Source: an uncultured Lacinutrix sp. (GTDB taxonomy: Bacteria; Bacteroidota; Bacteroidia; Flavobacteriales; Flavobacteriaceae). Taken from it: DNA of 64,000 nt. The stretch covers positions 1-64,000 of the forward strand of contig CAKZMU010000009.1 in assembly GCA_937129145.1 (NCBI GenBank), written 5' to 3'. The notes beneath the pieces are model-generated. The model did not search any database, had not been told where the DNA came from, and saw nothing but the letters and a program-made list of their open reading frames with translations. The stretch's first letter is position 1, and every line of letters starts with the position of its first letter. Of this stretch, positions 37,551 to 45,780 are shown piece after piece. A program made the position numbers and the translations under genes.

Positions 37551-38480
37551 CTAGTTTCTTGTATTAACCCTTGGGTTATCTTTCTTTTCTGTTTTTTGTT
37601 TACGCTTTTTTTGAGATTTAGATGTTTTACTACCTGTTGTTCTCATGAATTCTATATATCCTCTTCCTTCAAACTCATAATAGGTGCCTGATGTTGGATG
37701 GTATAATTCTATTTGCGCATCATTAATAACGTTTAATTCAAAATATTCATTGTCGAAGTAATCGTAATCTAATGTTAAAGTTTTTAAATAATCGTTATTG
37801 GCTACATCTTGCACACCATATTTTCCTGCATAATCCCAATAAATGTTATTGACATTACTTACGTTTTCATCTTGTGAACTTCTAAAGTCAGAATCGTCAC
37901 CTCCAGATAAAAACTGCAAATAGTTTTCGTAATCGAACTCATTTAAAGCACCAACTTCGCTAGTATATGTTTTTTCCCAAGCTTCGTATTCTTGTAAGAA
38001 ATAATGAATGTTATCATAGAACACAAAATCGTAATCGAATGTGTTACGTTGGTAACCATGTAAAAAGTATGATGTGTCATTGTTTGGGTTATACAGTTCG
38101 ATAGTGTTTGAGTCTTTTTGATACACATCAAATGTATTGTAACCATCTACATCGTGGTCAACATCCAAAACCATATCGTAAGTATCATAACTTCCAACTG
38201 GGATGCCAAAACCGTTTCCTTGACTTCCAATACCAACTAGGTTATTGTTAGCGTATAGCGTTCCGTTTTTAAAAGAAATTGTGAAAGCAATTTGTAAAAA
38301 TGTGGTTTCGCCATTTCCAAGTGTTTGATTAACATCTACATACCACAGCTCATGAGTATTCAATAACTGATTTAAAGATATTGTTGGTTCGTCATCTATA
38401 ATAACTTCAGTGTAACAAGAAGTAAATAATACTGCGACTAGCGCAAATCCTGAAAGTAGTTTTAAAGTCTTCATAAGCAT
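37551..38480 (-). CDS. Conserved flavobacterial lipoprotein of unknown function
   Basis: A 309-residue lipoprotein (LFTSCYTEV, Cys22) rich in Asp, Asn and Tyr, with repeated beta-type segments (ELWYVDVNQTLGNGE, IELYNPNNDTSYFLHGY, QIELYHPTSGTYYEFEGRGYIEF) and a basic C-terminal tail (KSQKKRKQKTEKKD). I recall relatives carrying the label nicotinic acid mononucleotide adenylyltransferase, but there is no nucleotidyltransferase motif and a true nadD is at 32405, so that label is not used. Translation may start at Met1 or Met3. Confidence 0.7.
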   Translation of the reverse strand: MLMKTLKLLSGFALVAVLFTSCYTEVIIDDEPTISLNQLLNTHELWYVDVNQTLGNGETTFLQIAFTISFKNGTLYANNNLVGIGSQGNGFGIPVGSYDTYDMVLDVDHDVDGYNTFDVYQKDSNTIELYNPNNDTSYFLHGYQRNTFDYDFVFYDNIHYFLQEYEAWEKTYTSEVGALNEFDYENYLQFLSGGDDSDFRSSQDENVSNVNNIYWDYAGKYGVQDVANNDYLKTLTLDYDYFDNEYFELNVINDAQIELYHPTSGTYYEFEGRGYIEFMRTTGSKTSKSQKKRKQKTEKKDNPRVNTRN

Positions 38481-38573
38481 TTCGTTTTTTGATTATACAT
38501 AGGTGTTTTCAAATTGCATGCCAAAAATGTAAGACATTGATTTTCAGCAAGAAATAAGCTCTTATATTTTATG

Positions 38574-38581
38574 TATTTTTG
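38574..38581 (+). promoter_or_regulatory. Promoter -7 box for gpsA
   Basis: TATTTTTG matches TAnnTTTG, 21 bases before the ATG at 38603. The in-frame TTG at 38579 lies inside this box and so is not the start. Confidence 0.4.
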
Positions 38582-38602
38582 AAACACAAATTTTTATTAT
38601 TT

Positions 38603-39604
38603 ATGGCGTCAGATTTGAAATATGCAGTATTTGGAGGCGGAAGTTGGGCCACTGCTATTGTAAAAATGTTATGTGAAAATTTAGAGGAAGTTGGTTGGTA
38701 TATGCGAAACGAACAAACTGTTACCTACATTAAAGAACACCAGCATAATCCTAGTTATTTAAGCTCGGTTGAGTTTAATTTATCACAATTAAAACTCAGC
38801 AACGATATAAACGAAGCTGCTGCTTACGCTGATATGTTAATTATAGTAATTCCATCTGCTTTTGTACATAAAGAATTAGAAAAACTATCAGTTGACGTAT
38901 CTAACAAAATAGTGGTATCAGCCGTAAAAGGTATTATTCCAGAATCAGGCTTATTGGTTGGTGAGCACTTTCATGATAATTACAACATTCCCTTTGAAAA
39001 TATTGGTGTGATTGCTGGACCTTGTCACGCTGAGGAAGTCGCCTTAGAGCGTTTATCGTATTTAACCATTTCGTGTGCTGATGCTACTAAAGCACAAGCT
39101 ATTGCTGATGCGTTGAGTAGCGATTATATTAAAACCAAGATTAGCGACGATATTATTGGCACTGAGTATGCTGTTATGTTGAAGAATATTTACGCTATTG
39201 CAGCAGGCATAGCACATGGTTTAGGGTATGGCGATAATTTCCAAAGTGTGTTAATGAGCAATGCCATACGTGAAATGAAACGTTTTATTAAGAAAATGCA
39301 TAAAATGAAACGAAACATTAATAACTCCGCTTATTTAGGTGATTTATTGGTGACTGGCTACTCGGTGTTTTCTAGAAATCGCATGTTTGGAAACATGATT
39401 GGGAAGGGTTACACAGTAAAATCTGCACAAATGGAAATGAGTATGGTGGCTGAAGGGTATTATGCTACCAAAAGCGCACATTTACTAAACAAAAAAAACA
39501 AAAAGAAAACCAAACTCCCTATTATAAATGCGGTGTATGCCATTTTATATGAAGGGAAAGATGCCAAAAAAGAGTTTAAAAAGTTGACTGAGCAGTTAGA
39601 TTAA
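38603..39604 (+). CDS. gpsA: NAD(P)-dependent glycerol-3-phosphate dehydrogenase
   Basis: Makes sn-glycerol 3-phosphate for phospholipid synthesis. The 333-residue protein starts at ATG 38603 and has the Rossmann motif FGGGSWATA (residues 10-18), the VVSAVKGI segment, GPCHAEEVA, and the catalytic lysine in VMLKNIYAIAAGIAHGLGYGDN. Usual length. The restriction-modification-like island starts 12 bases downstream on the same strand. Confidence 0.94.
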   Translation: MASDLKYAVFGGGSWATAIVKMLCENLEEVGWYMRNEQTVTYIKEHQHNPSYLSSVEFNLSQLKLSNDINEAAAYADMLIIVIPSAFVHKELEKLSVDVSNKIVVSAVKGIIPESGLLVGEHFHDNYNIPFENIGVIAGPCHAEEVALERLSYLTISCADATKAQAIADALSSDYIKTKISDDIIGTEYAVMLKNIYAIAAGIAHGLGYGDNFQSVLMSNAIREMKRFIKKMHKMKRNINNSAYLGDLLVTGYSVFSRNRMFGNMIGKGYTVKSAQMEMSMVAEGYYATKSAHLLNKKNKKKTKLPIINAVYAILYEGKDAKKEFKKLTEQLD

Positions 39605-39616
39605 AGTCTCAATAAA

Positions 39617-40852
39617 ATGGAGCATAAAAAAATTAGAGTTGCAGAGTTATTTGCTGGAGTTGGCGGTTTTCGTCTTGGGCTTGAAAAAAGTAATTACCAA
39701 ATTGTTTGGAGCAATCAATGGGAACCTTCAACTAAAACACAACACGCTTCAATGGTTTACGAGGCCCGTTTTGGAAAAGACAATCACTCAAATGAAGATA
39801 TAAATGAAGTAGTCACAAGAAATGTAGAAGAAATTCCAGACCATGATTTGTTGGTTGGTGGATTTCCTTGTCAAGATTATTCTGTTGCTACAACTTTACA
39901 CAACTCAAAAGGTTTAAAAGGTAAAAAAGGTGTTCTTTGGTGGTCAATTCATAAGATTTTAGAAAGCAAGAAAAACAAACCGAAGTATTTGTTTTTAGAA
40001 AATGTAGATAGACTTTTAAAATCTCCAGCGAAACAAAGAGGTCGTGATTTTGCCGTTATGTTACAAAGCTTAAATGAACTTGGATATGCAGTTGAATGGC
40101 GTGTAATAAACGCAGCCGAATACGGAATGCCGCAAAGAAGAAGACGCGTGTTTTTTATTGGTTATCATAAATCTACTGATATTTACAAAAGACTTCAAAA
40201 ATCCAATAAAACAAGTTGGCTAACAGAAGAAGGCACTATTGCAAATGCATTTTCTGTGGCTAAAACAAATTCAATTCAAGAAGTAGAATTAAAAGGTAAT
40301 TTAGTAGAGATAACAGATAATTTCAATAAAAACGAGAAATTATCTCCTTTCCAAAATACAGGTTTGCTCATAAAAGGGAGAGTTTACACAGTTAAAACAG
40401 AGCCAAATTATATTGGGGGAAAAACTGTTTTAGAAGATGTTTTACAAAATGGAGAAGTAACACCTGAATTTTTTATTGATGAAAATGATAAACCAAAATG
40501 GGAATATTTAAAAGGTGCTAAAAAAGAAAAGCGAAAAACAAAAGAGGGCTTTAAGTATAATTACAGCGAAGGCGGGATGATTTATCCAGACGCTTTAAAC
40601 AATGCTTCTAGAACCATCATTACAGGAGAAGGTGGAAAATCGCCTTCAAGATTTAAACACGTAATTGTTTCTAAAAGAGGTTTGCGAAGATTAACGCCAA
40701 TCGAGTTAGAGCGTTTAAATATGTTCCCGGACAATCATACCAAATTAGATGGAATTAGCGATACAAAACGAGCTTTTTTTATGGGTAACGCTTTGGTTGT
40801 TGGCGTTATTGAGAAAATTGGAGAAGAGCTTTATAAACAGATAAGTCGATAA
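39617..40852 (+). CDS. DNA (cytosine-5) methyltransferase
   Basis: A 411-residue C5 methyltransferase. Motif I is AELFAGVGGFRLGL, motif IV GGFPCQDYSVA with catalytic Cys85, motif VI ENV (128-130), motif VIII QRRRRVFFIG (from 173), motif IX RRLTPIELERLNMFPDNH and motif X FFMGNALVVGV. The region between VIII and IX (about 185-370) is the target-recognition part; its DNA target cannot be read. It is followed after 13 bases by a PLD-type nuclease gene, indicating a restriction partner. The Dcm-type protein is complete. Confidence 0.95.
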   Translation: MEHKKIRVAELFAGVGGFRLGLEKSNYQIVWSNQWEPSTKTQHASMVYEARFGKDNHSNEDINEVVTRNVEEIPDHDLLVGGFPCQDYSVATTLHNSKGLKGKKGVLWWSIHKILESKKNKPKYLFLENVDRLLKSPAKQRGRDFAVMLQSLNELGYAVEWRVINAAEYGMPQRRRRVFFIGYHKSTDIYKRLQKSNKTSWLTEEGTIANAFSVAKTNSIQEVELKGNLVEITDNFNKNEKLSPFQNTGLLIKGRVYTVKTEPNYIGGKTVLEDVLQNGEVTPEFFIDENDKPKWEYLKGAKKEKRKTKEGFKYNYSEGGMIYPDALNNASRTIITGEGGKSPSRFKHVIVSKRGLRRLTPIELERLNMFPDNHTKLDGISDTKRAFFMGNALVVGVIEKIGEELYKQISR

Positions 40853-40865
40853 AAAGAGCCTCTTA

Positions 40866-41660
40866 ATGGAAGTTATCAAAACACCTTGGAAAGAGAATTT
40901 TCTTGAATTAGTTTCAAATTCAAGAAAATCAATAAAAATAACATCTCCTTTTGTAAAAGAAAACATTTGTTCTGAGCTTATAAAAGTAAAACAAGATAGT
41001 TCTAAAATTGAATTAATAACTTCATTCAAACTAACAAGCATTTACTCTGGTTCAGTTGATATAAATGCTCTTGAAAAAATTATACAGACCAACGGTTCTG
41101 TTAAAAACTACTCTAAGTTACACGCTAAGATTTACCTGTTTGATGATAAAGAAGCAGTTATAACTTCTTCAAATTTAACCAATGGTGGTTTGGTTCATAA
41201 TTTTGAATATGGTATTTATTCAAAAGAAAAAACATTCGTTGAGAAAGTGAAACACGATTTTAATATAATTTCGTCTGATGAAATTACAGGGATTGTTAAA
41301 TTGAAAGATATAGAAAATGTAAAAAATATACTCTCTAAAATTCCAAAATCGAATAGAGAAAAACTACCAAAATACGAACTTGAATCACCTGAAAATAATT
41401 ATAATTCTATTGATATTCCTGATGAAATAATTAAAGAATCTTTAAATGGATGGAAATTAGAAATTTTTAAATGTTTACAATCAATTAATAACAAGCAATT
41501 TAAATTAAATGTCCTTGATGAATTTGAAGGGCAATTAAAAAATAAATATCCAAAAAACAATAACATTGAAGCAAAAGTAAGGCAACAATTACAATATTTA
41601 AGAGATTTAGGTTTGATTGAATTTTTAGGAAATGGAAAATATAATAAACTATGGAATTAA
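40866..41660 (+). CDS. PLD-fold nuclease with C-terminal winged helix, probable restriction endonuclease
   Basis: A 264-residue protein not close to a named enzyme that I can recall. The N-terminal half has one PLD active-site motif: His86-x-Lys88 with Asp93 in KLHAKIYLFDDKEAVITSSNLTNGG, including the downstream SSN. One motif per chain implies a dimer, as in BfiI and NgoFVII-type restriction enzymes. The C-terminus (about 215-262; NNIEAKVRQQLQYLRDLGLI, then EFLGNGKYNKLW) closely resembles the winged helix that ends DpnI and Dam-replacing-type endonucleases. Position after a C5 methyltransferase supports a restriction role. It overlaps the next small gene by ten bases. Confidence 0.85.
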   Translation: MEVIKTPWKENFLELVSNSRKSIKITSPFVKENICSELIKVKQDSSKIELITSFKLTSIYSGSVDINALEKIIQTNGSVKNYSKLHAKIYLFDDKEAVITSSNLTNGGLVHNFEYGIYSKEKTFVEKVKHDFNIISSDEITGIVKLKDIENVKNILSKIPKSNREKLPKYELESPENNYNSIDIPDEIIKESLNGWKLEIFKCLQSINNKQFKLNVLDEFEGQLKNKYPKNNNIEAKVRQQLQYLRDLGLIEFLGNGKYNKLWN

Positions 41661-41824
41661 AAGTATACAAAATAGAAATACGAGAATTGCTTTCAGAAAC
41701 TTTAGAAATTGAAGCAAATGATTTAAAAGAAGCTATTTCAAAAGCTAAAAAATTATATGATAATGAAAAAATTATACTTAGTGAGCAGAATTATATAAAT
41801 ACTGAGTTTAAATTTTCTCATTAA
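41651..41824 (+). CDS. Small DpnD/PcfM-like protein
   Basis: A 57-residue gene whose ATG lies within the end of the nuclease gene. The product contains VYKIEIRELLSETLEIEA, then AISKAKKLYDNEKIILSEQN and YINTEFKF. This fits the DpnD/PcfM family (short alpha/beta protein, function unknown) found beside dpnC in the DpnI system and in mobile elements. The ten-base overlap implies translational coupling to the nuclease. It may be a regulator or an accessory to the endonuclease; that is inference. The 119 bases after it hold no further clear gene. Confidence 0.75.
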   Translation: MELKVYKIEIRELLSETLEIEANDLKEAISKAKKLYDNEKIILSEQNYINTEFKFSH

Positions 41825-41943
41825 AAATTTTGTCTCTTAAAAAGGTGTCAATGGAGTTATTACCAAATAATGGTTTGTCAGTTCAAAGCTGTGAAGTTGT
41901 TTCAGATAAAAAACAAGACAAGTACACAAAAATCTAAATAAAA

Positions 41944-42339
41944 TCACCTCACCAAAACACCTCTAGCTTCCATTAAAGGAATGGCTTGCAACGCCTTTGT
42001 ATTAATTGTGTTTTTTCTAAACACATAGGTTTTGTCAAACATTTTGTTGTCCTCAAAAAAAGTCACTTTAAACTCGTTATTCAGTGCTAAAATCTCTTCT
42101 TGCATAAGTTCAATTTTCGCATAGCTTTTAGCAGGTAATTTATCCAGTTTATGACGCATCGTAGAAGTGGCTTTTGTTTCAGAAAAACCTCTACTCATAA
42201 TCAAAACCATTTCCAGAGCAACATCTTTATCGTTAATAATGTAAGCATTCCAATCGTGGGTTTTGTAAATGTCGTTATACTCATTTGTAACTGCAACATA
42301 TACATCTGTAACTTCTGGGATTTTAATGTCTTTTTTCAT
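41944..42339 (-). CDS. Conserved hypothetical protein
   Basis: A 131-residue soluble protein, probably conserved in Flavobacteriaceae, with no motif that I recognise. Visible segments are EVTDVYVAVTNEYNDIYKTHDWNAYIIN, MVLIMSRGFSETKATSTMRHKLDKL and the terminal EARGVLVR. Its start overlaps the stop of the upstream small membrane protein gene by four bases, and the run continues from pheS, so it is probably cotranscribed with pheS. Confidence 0.65.
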   Translation of the reverse strand: MKKDIKIPEVTDVYVAVTNEYNDIYKTHDWNAYIINDKDVALEMVLIMSRGFSETKATSTMRHKLDKLPAKSYAKIELMQEEILALNNEFKVTFFEDNKMFDKTYVFRKNTINTKALQAIPLMEARGVLVR

Positions 42340-42635
42340 AAATTTTGATTTTTACTACCAATAAAAATTATTATAAGTTGAATTATCCCAATTGTCCAAT
42401 ATGCTGGAAATCTAAAATATGTATATAATAAATTAAATGAATCATCTTCAGGGCTTGAGTAAAGTTGTATTTCAACAACCATTGAAAAAAATGGAAGAAT
42501 CAAACCAAAAAGAATTATTAAAGAAAATACTTTTAAACAGCCTTTAAGAGGCTTGAGTTTTCTCCAATAATAAATATTTACAATGATGATAATTGTTAGT
42601 AATATCCAATCAAAATAACCAAATATCAAATTCAT
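42336..42635 (-). CDS. Small membrane protein
   Basis: A 99-residue protein with three hydrophobic segments (about 5-23, 36-56, 75-93) and a short charged loop SSPEDDSFN. No family recognised. It sits between pheS (5 bases upstream) and the hypothetical gene (4-base overlap). Confidence 0.6.
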   Translation of the reverse strand: MNLIFGYFDWILLTIIIIVNIYYWRKLKPLKGCLKVFSLIILFGLILPFFSMVVEIQLYSSPEDDSFNLLYTYFRFPAYWTIGIIQLIIIFIGSKNQNL

Positions 42636-42640
42636 ATAAA

Positions 42641-43660
42641 CTATAGCGCCGACTTAAACTGGTCTAAAAAGCGTACATCGTTTTCACTTAGCAAACGAAT
42701 ATCGCCTATTTGATGCAAGAGCATTGCAATTCTGTCTATTCCCATACCGAATGCAAAACCAGAATATACTTCAGGGTCAATACCGCAGTTTGTAAGCACA
42801 TTAGGGTCTACCATACCACAACCCATAATTTCTAACCAACCTGTTCCTTTGGTAATGCGATAGTCTATTTCGGTTTCCAATCCCCAATATACATCTACCT
42901 CAGCACTTGGCTCTGTAAATGGAAAATACGATGGTCGTAACCTAATTTTTGATTTTCCAAACATTTCGGTTGTGAAGTATTGTAAGGTTTGTTTTAAATC
43001 TGCAAAACTTACATTTTTATCAATATACAAGCCTTCTACTTGATGGAAAAAGCAGTGCGAACGCGCAGATATAGCTTCGTTACGATACACTCTCCCTGGA
43101 GAAATAGTACGAATTGGTGGTTTGTTGTTTTCCATATAGCGCACTTGCACAGAACTTGTGTGTGTACGCAACAAAATATCAGGGTCTGTTTGAATAAAAA
43201 ACGTGTCCTGCATATCACGTGCTGGATGATATTCTGGTAAGTTTAAGGCAGTAAAGTTGTGCCAATCGTCTTCAATTTCTGGACCTTCACTTACGTTAAA
43301 CCCAATACGTGAAAAGATATCAATAATTTGATTTTTTACAATTGAAATAGGATGACGAGATCCAATCTCTATAGGTTCACCAGGGCGCGTTAAGTCACCT
43401 ACGTTTCCTTTGGGTTCGTCATTATTTTCAAGCTCTTCTTTTAAAGTGTTTACTTTTTCTTGAGCTGTAGTTTTAAGTTTATTTATAGCTTGACCAAACT
43501 CTTTTTTCTGTTCGTTTGCTACATTTTTAAACTCAGCAAAGTAATCGTTAAGCAATCCTTTTTTTCCTAAGTACTTAATACGGAATGCTTCTATTTCTTC
43601 CATTGATTGTGCTGAAAATGCTTCGGCTTCCTCAATAAGTTCTTTTATCTTATCAATCAT
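42641..43660 (-). CDS. pheS: Phenylalanine-tRNA ligase subunit alpha
   Basis: Class II aminoacyl-tRNA synthetase subunit, 339 residues. An N-terminal coiled-coil (about 1-95) precedes the catalytic core, with [28 protein letters not shown] around motif 2 and [22 protein letters not shown] as motif 3. pheT is not adjacent, as in many Bacteroidota. A possible -7 box lies 21 bases upstream. Confidence 0.96.
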   Translation of the reverse strand: MIDKIKELIEEAEAFSAQSMEEIEAFRIKYLGKKGLLNDYFAEFKNVANEQKKEFGQAINKLKTTAQEKVNTLKEELENNDEPKGNVGDLTRPGEPIEIGSRHPISIVKNQIIDIFSRIGFNVSEGPEIEDDWHNFTALNLPEYHPARDMQDTFFIQTDPDILLRTHTSSVQVRYMENNKPPIRTISPGRVYRNEAISARSHCFFHQVEGLYIDKNVSFADLKQTLQYFTTEMFGKSKIRLRPSYFPFTEPSAEVDVYWGLETEIDYRITKGTGWLEIMGCGMVDPNVLTNCGIDPEVYSGFAFGMGIDRIAMLLHQIGDIRLLSENDVRFLDQFKSAL

Positions 43661-43681
43661 GATATCGTTCTAAATAGTTGG

Positions 43682-43689
43682 CAAATTTA
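43682..43689 (-). promoter_or_regulatory. Possible promoter -7 box for pheS
   Basis: TAAATTTG on the minus strand, 21 bases before the ATG at 43660. The -33 element is not clear. Confidence 0.35.
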
Positions 43690-43696
43690 ACAAATC

Positions 43697-44053
43697 TTAT
43701 TGTATAAACTCTGCATGAAGAAAATAGTTTACAATAGCTTCTTTCATTAAAACACTTTGTTCACCAGCTTTTAAATTTGGTAATTCTTCTTTTACAATAT
43801 AATGAGGCCAACCTTGTTCGTCTATATAATCGAATTGATAATAACCATAAGGTTCCAATAACCTACAAATGGCAATGTGCATAAGGTTGACTTTTTCATC
43901 TTTTTTAAATTTACGATGCAACTGTCCTAATTCTTGAACGCCAATTAGGTAAATAACAGCATCTAAATCAAGTGCATCGCCATCGGCAAATTGTGTAGAT
44001 AGTTTCTCTACAACCATGTCCCATCGTTGTTTTAACTGCTCATCTCTAGCCAT
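43697..44053 (-). CDS. Conserved hypothetical protein
   Basis: A 118-residue soluble protein that looks like a conserved Bacteroidota family of unknown role. Segments include WDMVVEKLSTQFADGDALDLDAVIYLIGVQELG, MHIAICRLLEPYGYYQFDYIDEQGWPHY and a terminal ANYFLHAEF-like helix. It lies 36 bases upstream of pheS on the same strand. Confidence 0.65.
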   Translation of the reverse strand: MARDEQLKQRWDMVVEKLSTQFADGDALDLDAVIYLIGVQELGQLHRKFKKDEKVNLMHIAICRLLEPYGYYQFDYIDEQGWPHYIVKEELPNLKAGEQSVLMKEAIVNYFLHAEFIQ

Positions 44054-44096
44054 AATTATTATCCGTTAAAACGGTCGTCTTTAGTTTTATTAAGCA

Positions 44097-44104
44097 CAAA
44101 GTTA
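44097..44104 (-). promoter_or_regulatory. Possible promoter -7 box
   Basis: TAACTTTG on the minus strand, 43 bases before the ATG at 44053. Confidence 0.35.
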
Positions 44105-44184
44105 CTGAGATATAAAATACTAAGGAAACTCTATCGTTATTATTACACCACACTTTTAATTTCTTTTTTTGAAATAAAAATATG

Positions 44185-44192
44185 TAGGTTTG
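44185..44192 (+). promoter_or_regulatory. Possible promoter -7 box for cvpA
   Basis: TAGGTTTG matches TAnnTTTG, 16 bases before the ATG at 44209; TTTG at 44168-44171 is closer than the usual spacing. Confidence 0.4.
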
Positions 44193-44208
44193 TAAAACAC
44201 ATATTTAT

Positions 44209-44730
44209 ATGAACATATTAGACATCATTTTAGGAGCCCTAATTCTATTTGGTTTAATTCGAGGGCTTTCTAAAGGGCTTTTTGTTGAAGTTGCATCTTT
44301 AATTGCTCTAGTTGCTGGTGTATATGGTGCTATTCACTTTAGCGATTTTGCTGCTGGATTCCTTGAAAGTAAAGTAGATTGGAGCGAGCAAACCATAAAT
44401 ATCACTGCATTTGCCATAACGTTTATAATTATAGTCATGGTTATTTCGTTAGCTGGAAAAGCATTAACAAAAATAGCAGATTTTGCGGCTTTAGGGATGT
44501 TAAACAAACTATTAGGTGGTGTTTTTGGCGCACTAAAAATTGGATTGATTTTAAGTGTTGCACTCATGGTTTTTGATAAAATGAACAGAACCATTCCTTT
44601 CTTGGAAGCAGATGATATTGAAAATTCTGTATTGTACGAACCTGTAGAGTCGTTAGCACCAATGGTTTTTCCTTACATCATAAAACCTCAAGAAGAAACA
44701 CAAGAAAGTGCTTCTAATGAAAATATCTAA
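44209..44730 (+). CDS. CvpA family membrane protein
   Basis: A 173-residue inner-membrane protein with four hydrophobic segments. The opening NILDIILGALILFGLIRGLSKGLFVEVASLIALVAGVYGA and the central KALTKIADFAALGMLNKLLGGVFGALK are typical of CvpA, linked in E. coli to colicin V production and envelope robustness. Its stop interlocks with that of the convergent AraC gene. Confidence 0.9.
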   Translation: MNILDIILGALILFGLIRGLSKGLFVEVASLIALVAGVYGAIHFSDFAAGFLESKVDWSEQTINITAFAITFIIIVMVISLAGKALTKIADFAALGMLNKLLGGVFGALKIGLILSVALMVFDKMNRTIPFLEADDIENSVLYEPVESLAPMVFPYIIKPQEETQESASNENI

Positions 44731-45605
44731 TTAATACTCATCACGTATTGCTTTGGCGTTGTGCCATACTTTTTCTTAAAAGCTGCAATAAAATGGCTTG
44801 AAGTGCTGTAGCCAACTTGTAGACTAATTTCAGAAACATTATACTTTTTGGTAAGCAACTGTTTTCTGGCATATTCTAGTTTATAATCCAATAGAAAATT
44901 GAATACTGATTCTCCATAAATATGTTTGAAGCCTTCTTTAAGTTTTGAAATTGACAACCCTACTTCATTAGCAATTTCTTGTAATGATGGTGGTTCGTCC
45001 ATATTATTAATAACCACTTGTTTTGCCTTTTTAATTTTCTCAACATTCGCCTCATTTTCTAAAAAAGGGCAGCTTTGTTGGTCATTTTTATTTTTACTAA
45101 AATATAAACTCAATACTTCGTAGACTTTAGCCTTAATGTAAAGTTGATGCATTCCGTTTAGTTTATGGTCATCAAAAATTTGATTTAAAACCAATACCTC
45201 GTTTGGAGAGAGCTCTTTATCTATATAATATTTCTTGTTTTTATTCTCTTCATTTAAAAAAGGAATAATCTCTGCTACTTGCGAGAAGAATGAATGAAAC
45301 ATTTTAATAGAAACGATAAACACTAAATACTTCCCACTTGGATTCAAGCTTAAATTAATAGTTAATGCTTGATTTGGATTGTATAACAATACAGAGCTTT
45401 GAGTTTTTACATCTAAACTGTAATGCGGTCCATAATGTAATTGGGCATCACTATTAACGCTAAAGTGAATTTGGATAACATCGCTATTTACCTCTTTTAC
45501 ATACCTTAAAACTTCATTAGAGTTATTATTAATTTCTAATAAACTAAACCCATCTTGAATTAAATGTTCCTTAACCACTCTTTGCTCGTTATTTTTTACA
45601 ATCAT
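44727..45605 (-). CDS. AraC-family transcription regulator (PchR-like)
   Basis: A 292-residue regulator with an N-terminal ligand domain and a C-terminal double helix-turn-helix (about 190-290: PPSLQEIANEVGLSISKLKEGFKHIYGESVFNFLLDYKL, then SEISLQVGYSTSSHFIAAFKKKYGTTPKQYV). The layout is that of PchR-type regulators of iron or siderophore uptake. It is divergent from the HmuR-like receptor gene across a 175-base gap with -7 boxes on both sides, so it probably controls that locus. Confidence 0.88.
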   Translation of the reverse strand: MIVKNNEQRVVKEHLIQDGFSLLEINNNSNEVLRYVKEVNSDVIQIHFSVNSDAQLHYGPHYSLDVKTQSSVLLYNPNQALTINLSLNPSGKYLVFIVSIKMFHSFFSQVAEIIPFLNEENKNKKYYIDKELSPNEVLVLNQIFDDHKLNGMHQLYIKAKVYEVLSLYFSKNKNDQQSCPFLENEANVEKIKKAKQVVINNMDEPPSLQEIANEVGLSISKLKEGFKHIYGESVFNFLLDYKLEYARKQLLTKKYNVSEISLQVGYSTSSHFIAAFKKKYGTTPKQYVMSIN

Positions 45606-45644
45606 TTTCCTTTATCGACACTTTCTAATACTAGAAAAGAAGTG

Positions 45645-45652
45645 CAAATATA
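45645..45652 (-). promoter_or_regulatory. Promoter -7 box for the AraC regulator
   Basis: TATATTTG on the minus strand, 39 bases before the ATG at 45605. Confidence 0.4.
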
Positions 45653-45745
45653 TTGAAATCATTGACGTTTTAGATGATTTTTAAAATATTTTTTTTAGCG
45701 ACACTATTAAATCTTTGGTCGATATAAAATTCTTTTTAATGACTC

Positions 45746-45753
45746 TAATTTTG
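45746..45753 (+). promoter_or_regulatory. Promoter -7 box for the heme receptor operon
   Basis: TAATTTTG matches TAnnTTTG, 27 bases before the ATG at 45781. No ideal -33 is seen, which would suit an activator-dependent promoter. Confidence 0.4.
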
Positions 45754-45780
45754 TGGTGTTAAATGACCTAAATCACTTTA

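Noticed and set aside
37551-38480. Annotation as nicotinic acid mononucleotide adenylyltransferase
   Set aside because: The protein is an Asp/Tyr-rich lipoprotein without a nucleotidyltransferase motif, and a genuine nadD is at 32405.
41851-41937. A 28-codon reading frame after the DpnD-like gene
   Set aside because: It starts MELLPNNGLSVQSCEVV, but is very short and lacks any recognisable motif. It may be a remnant of a third island gene; no support for a real product.
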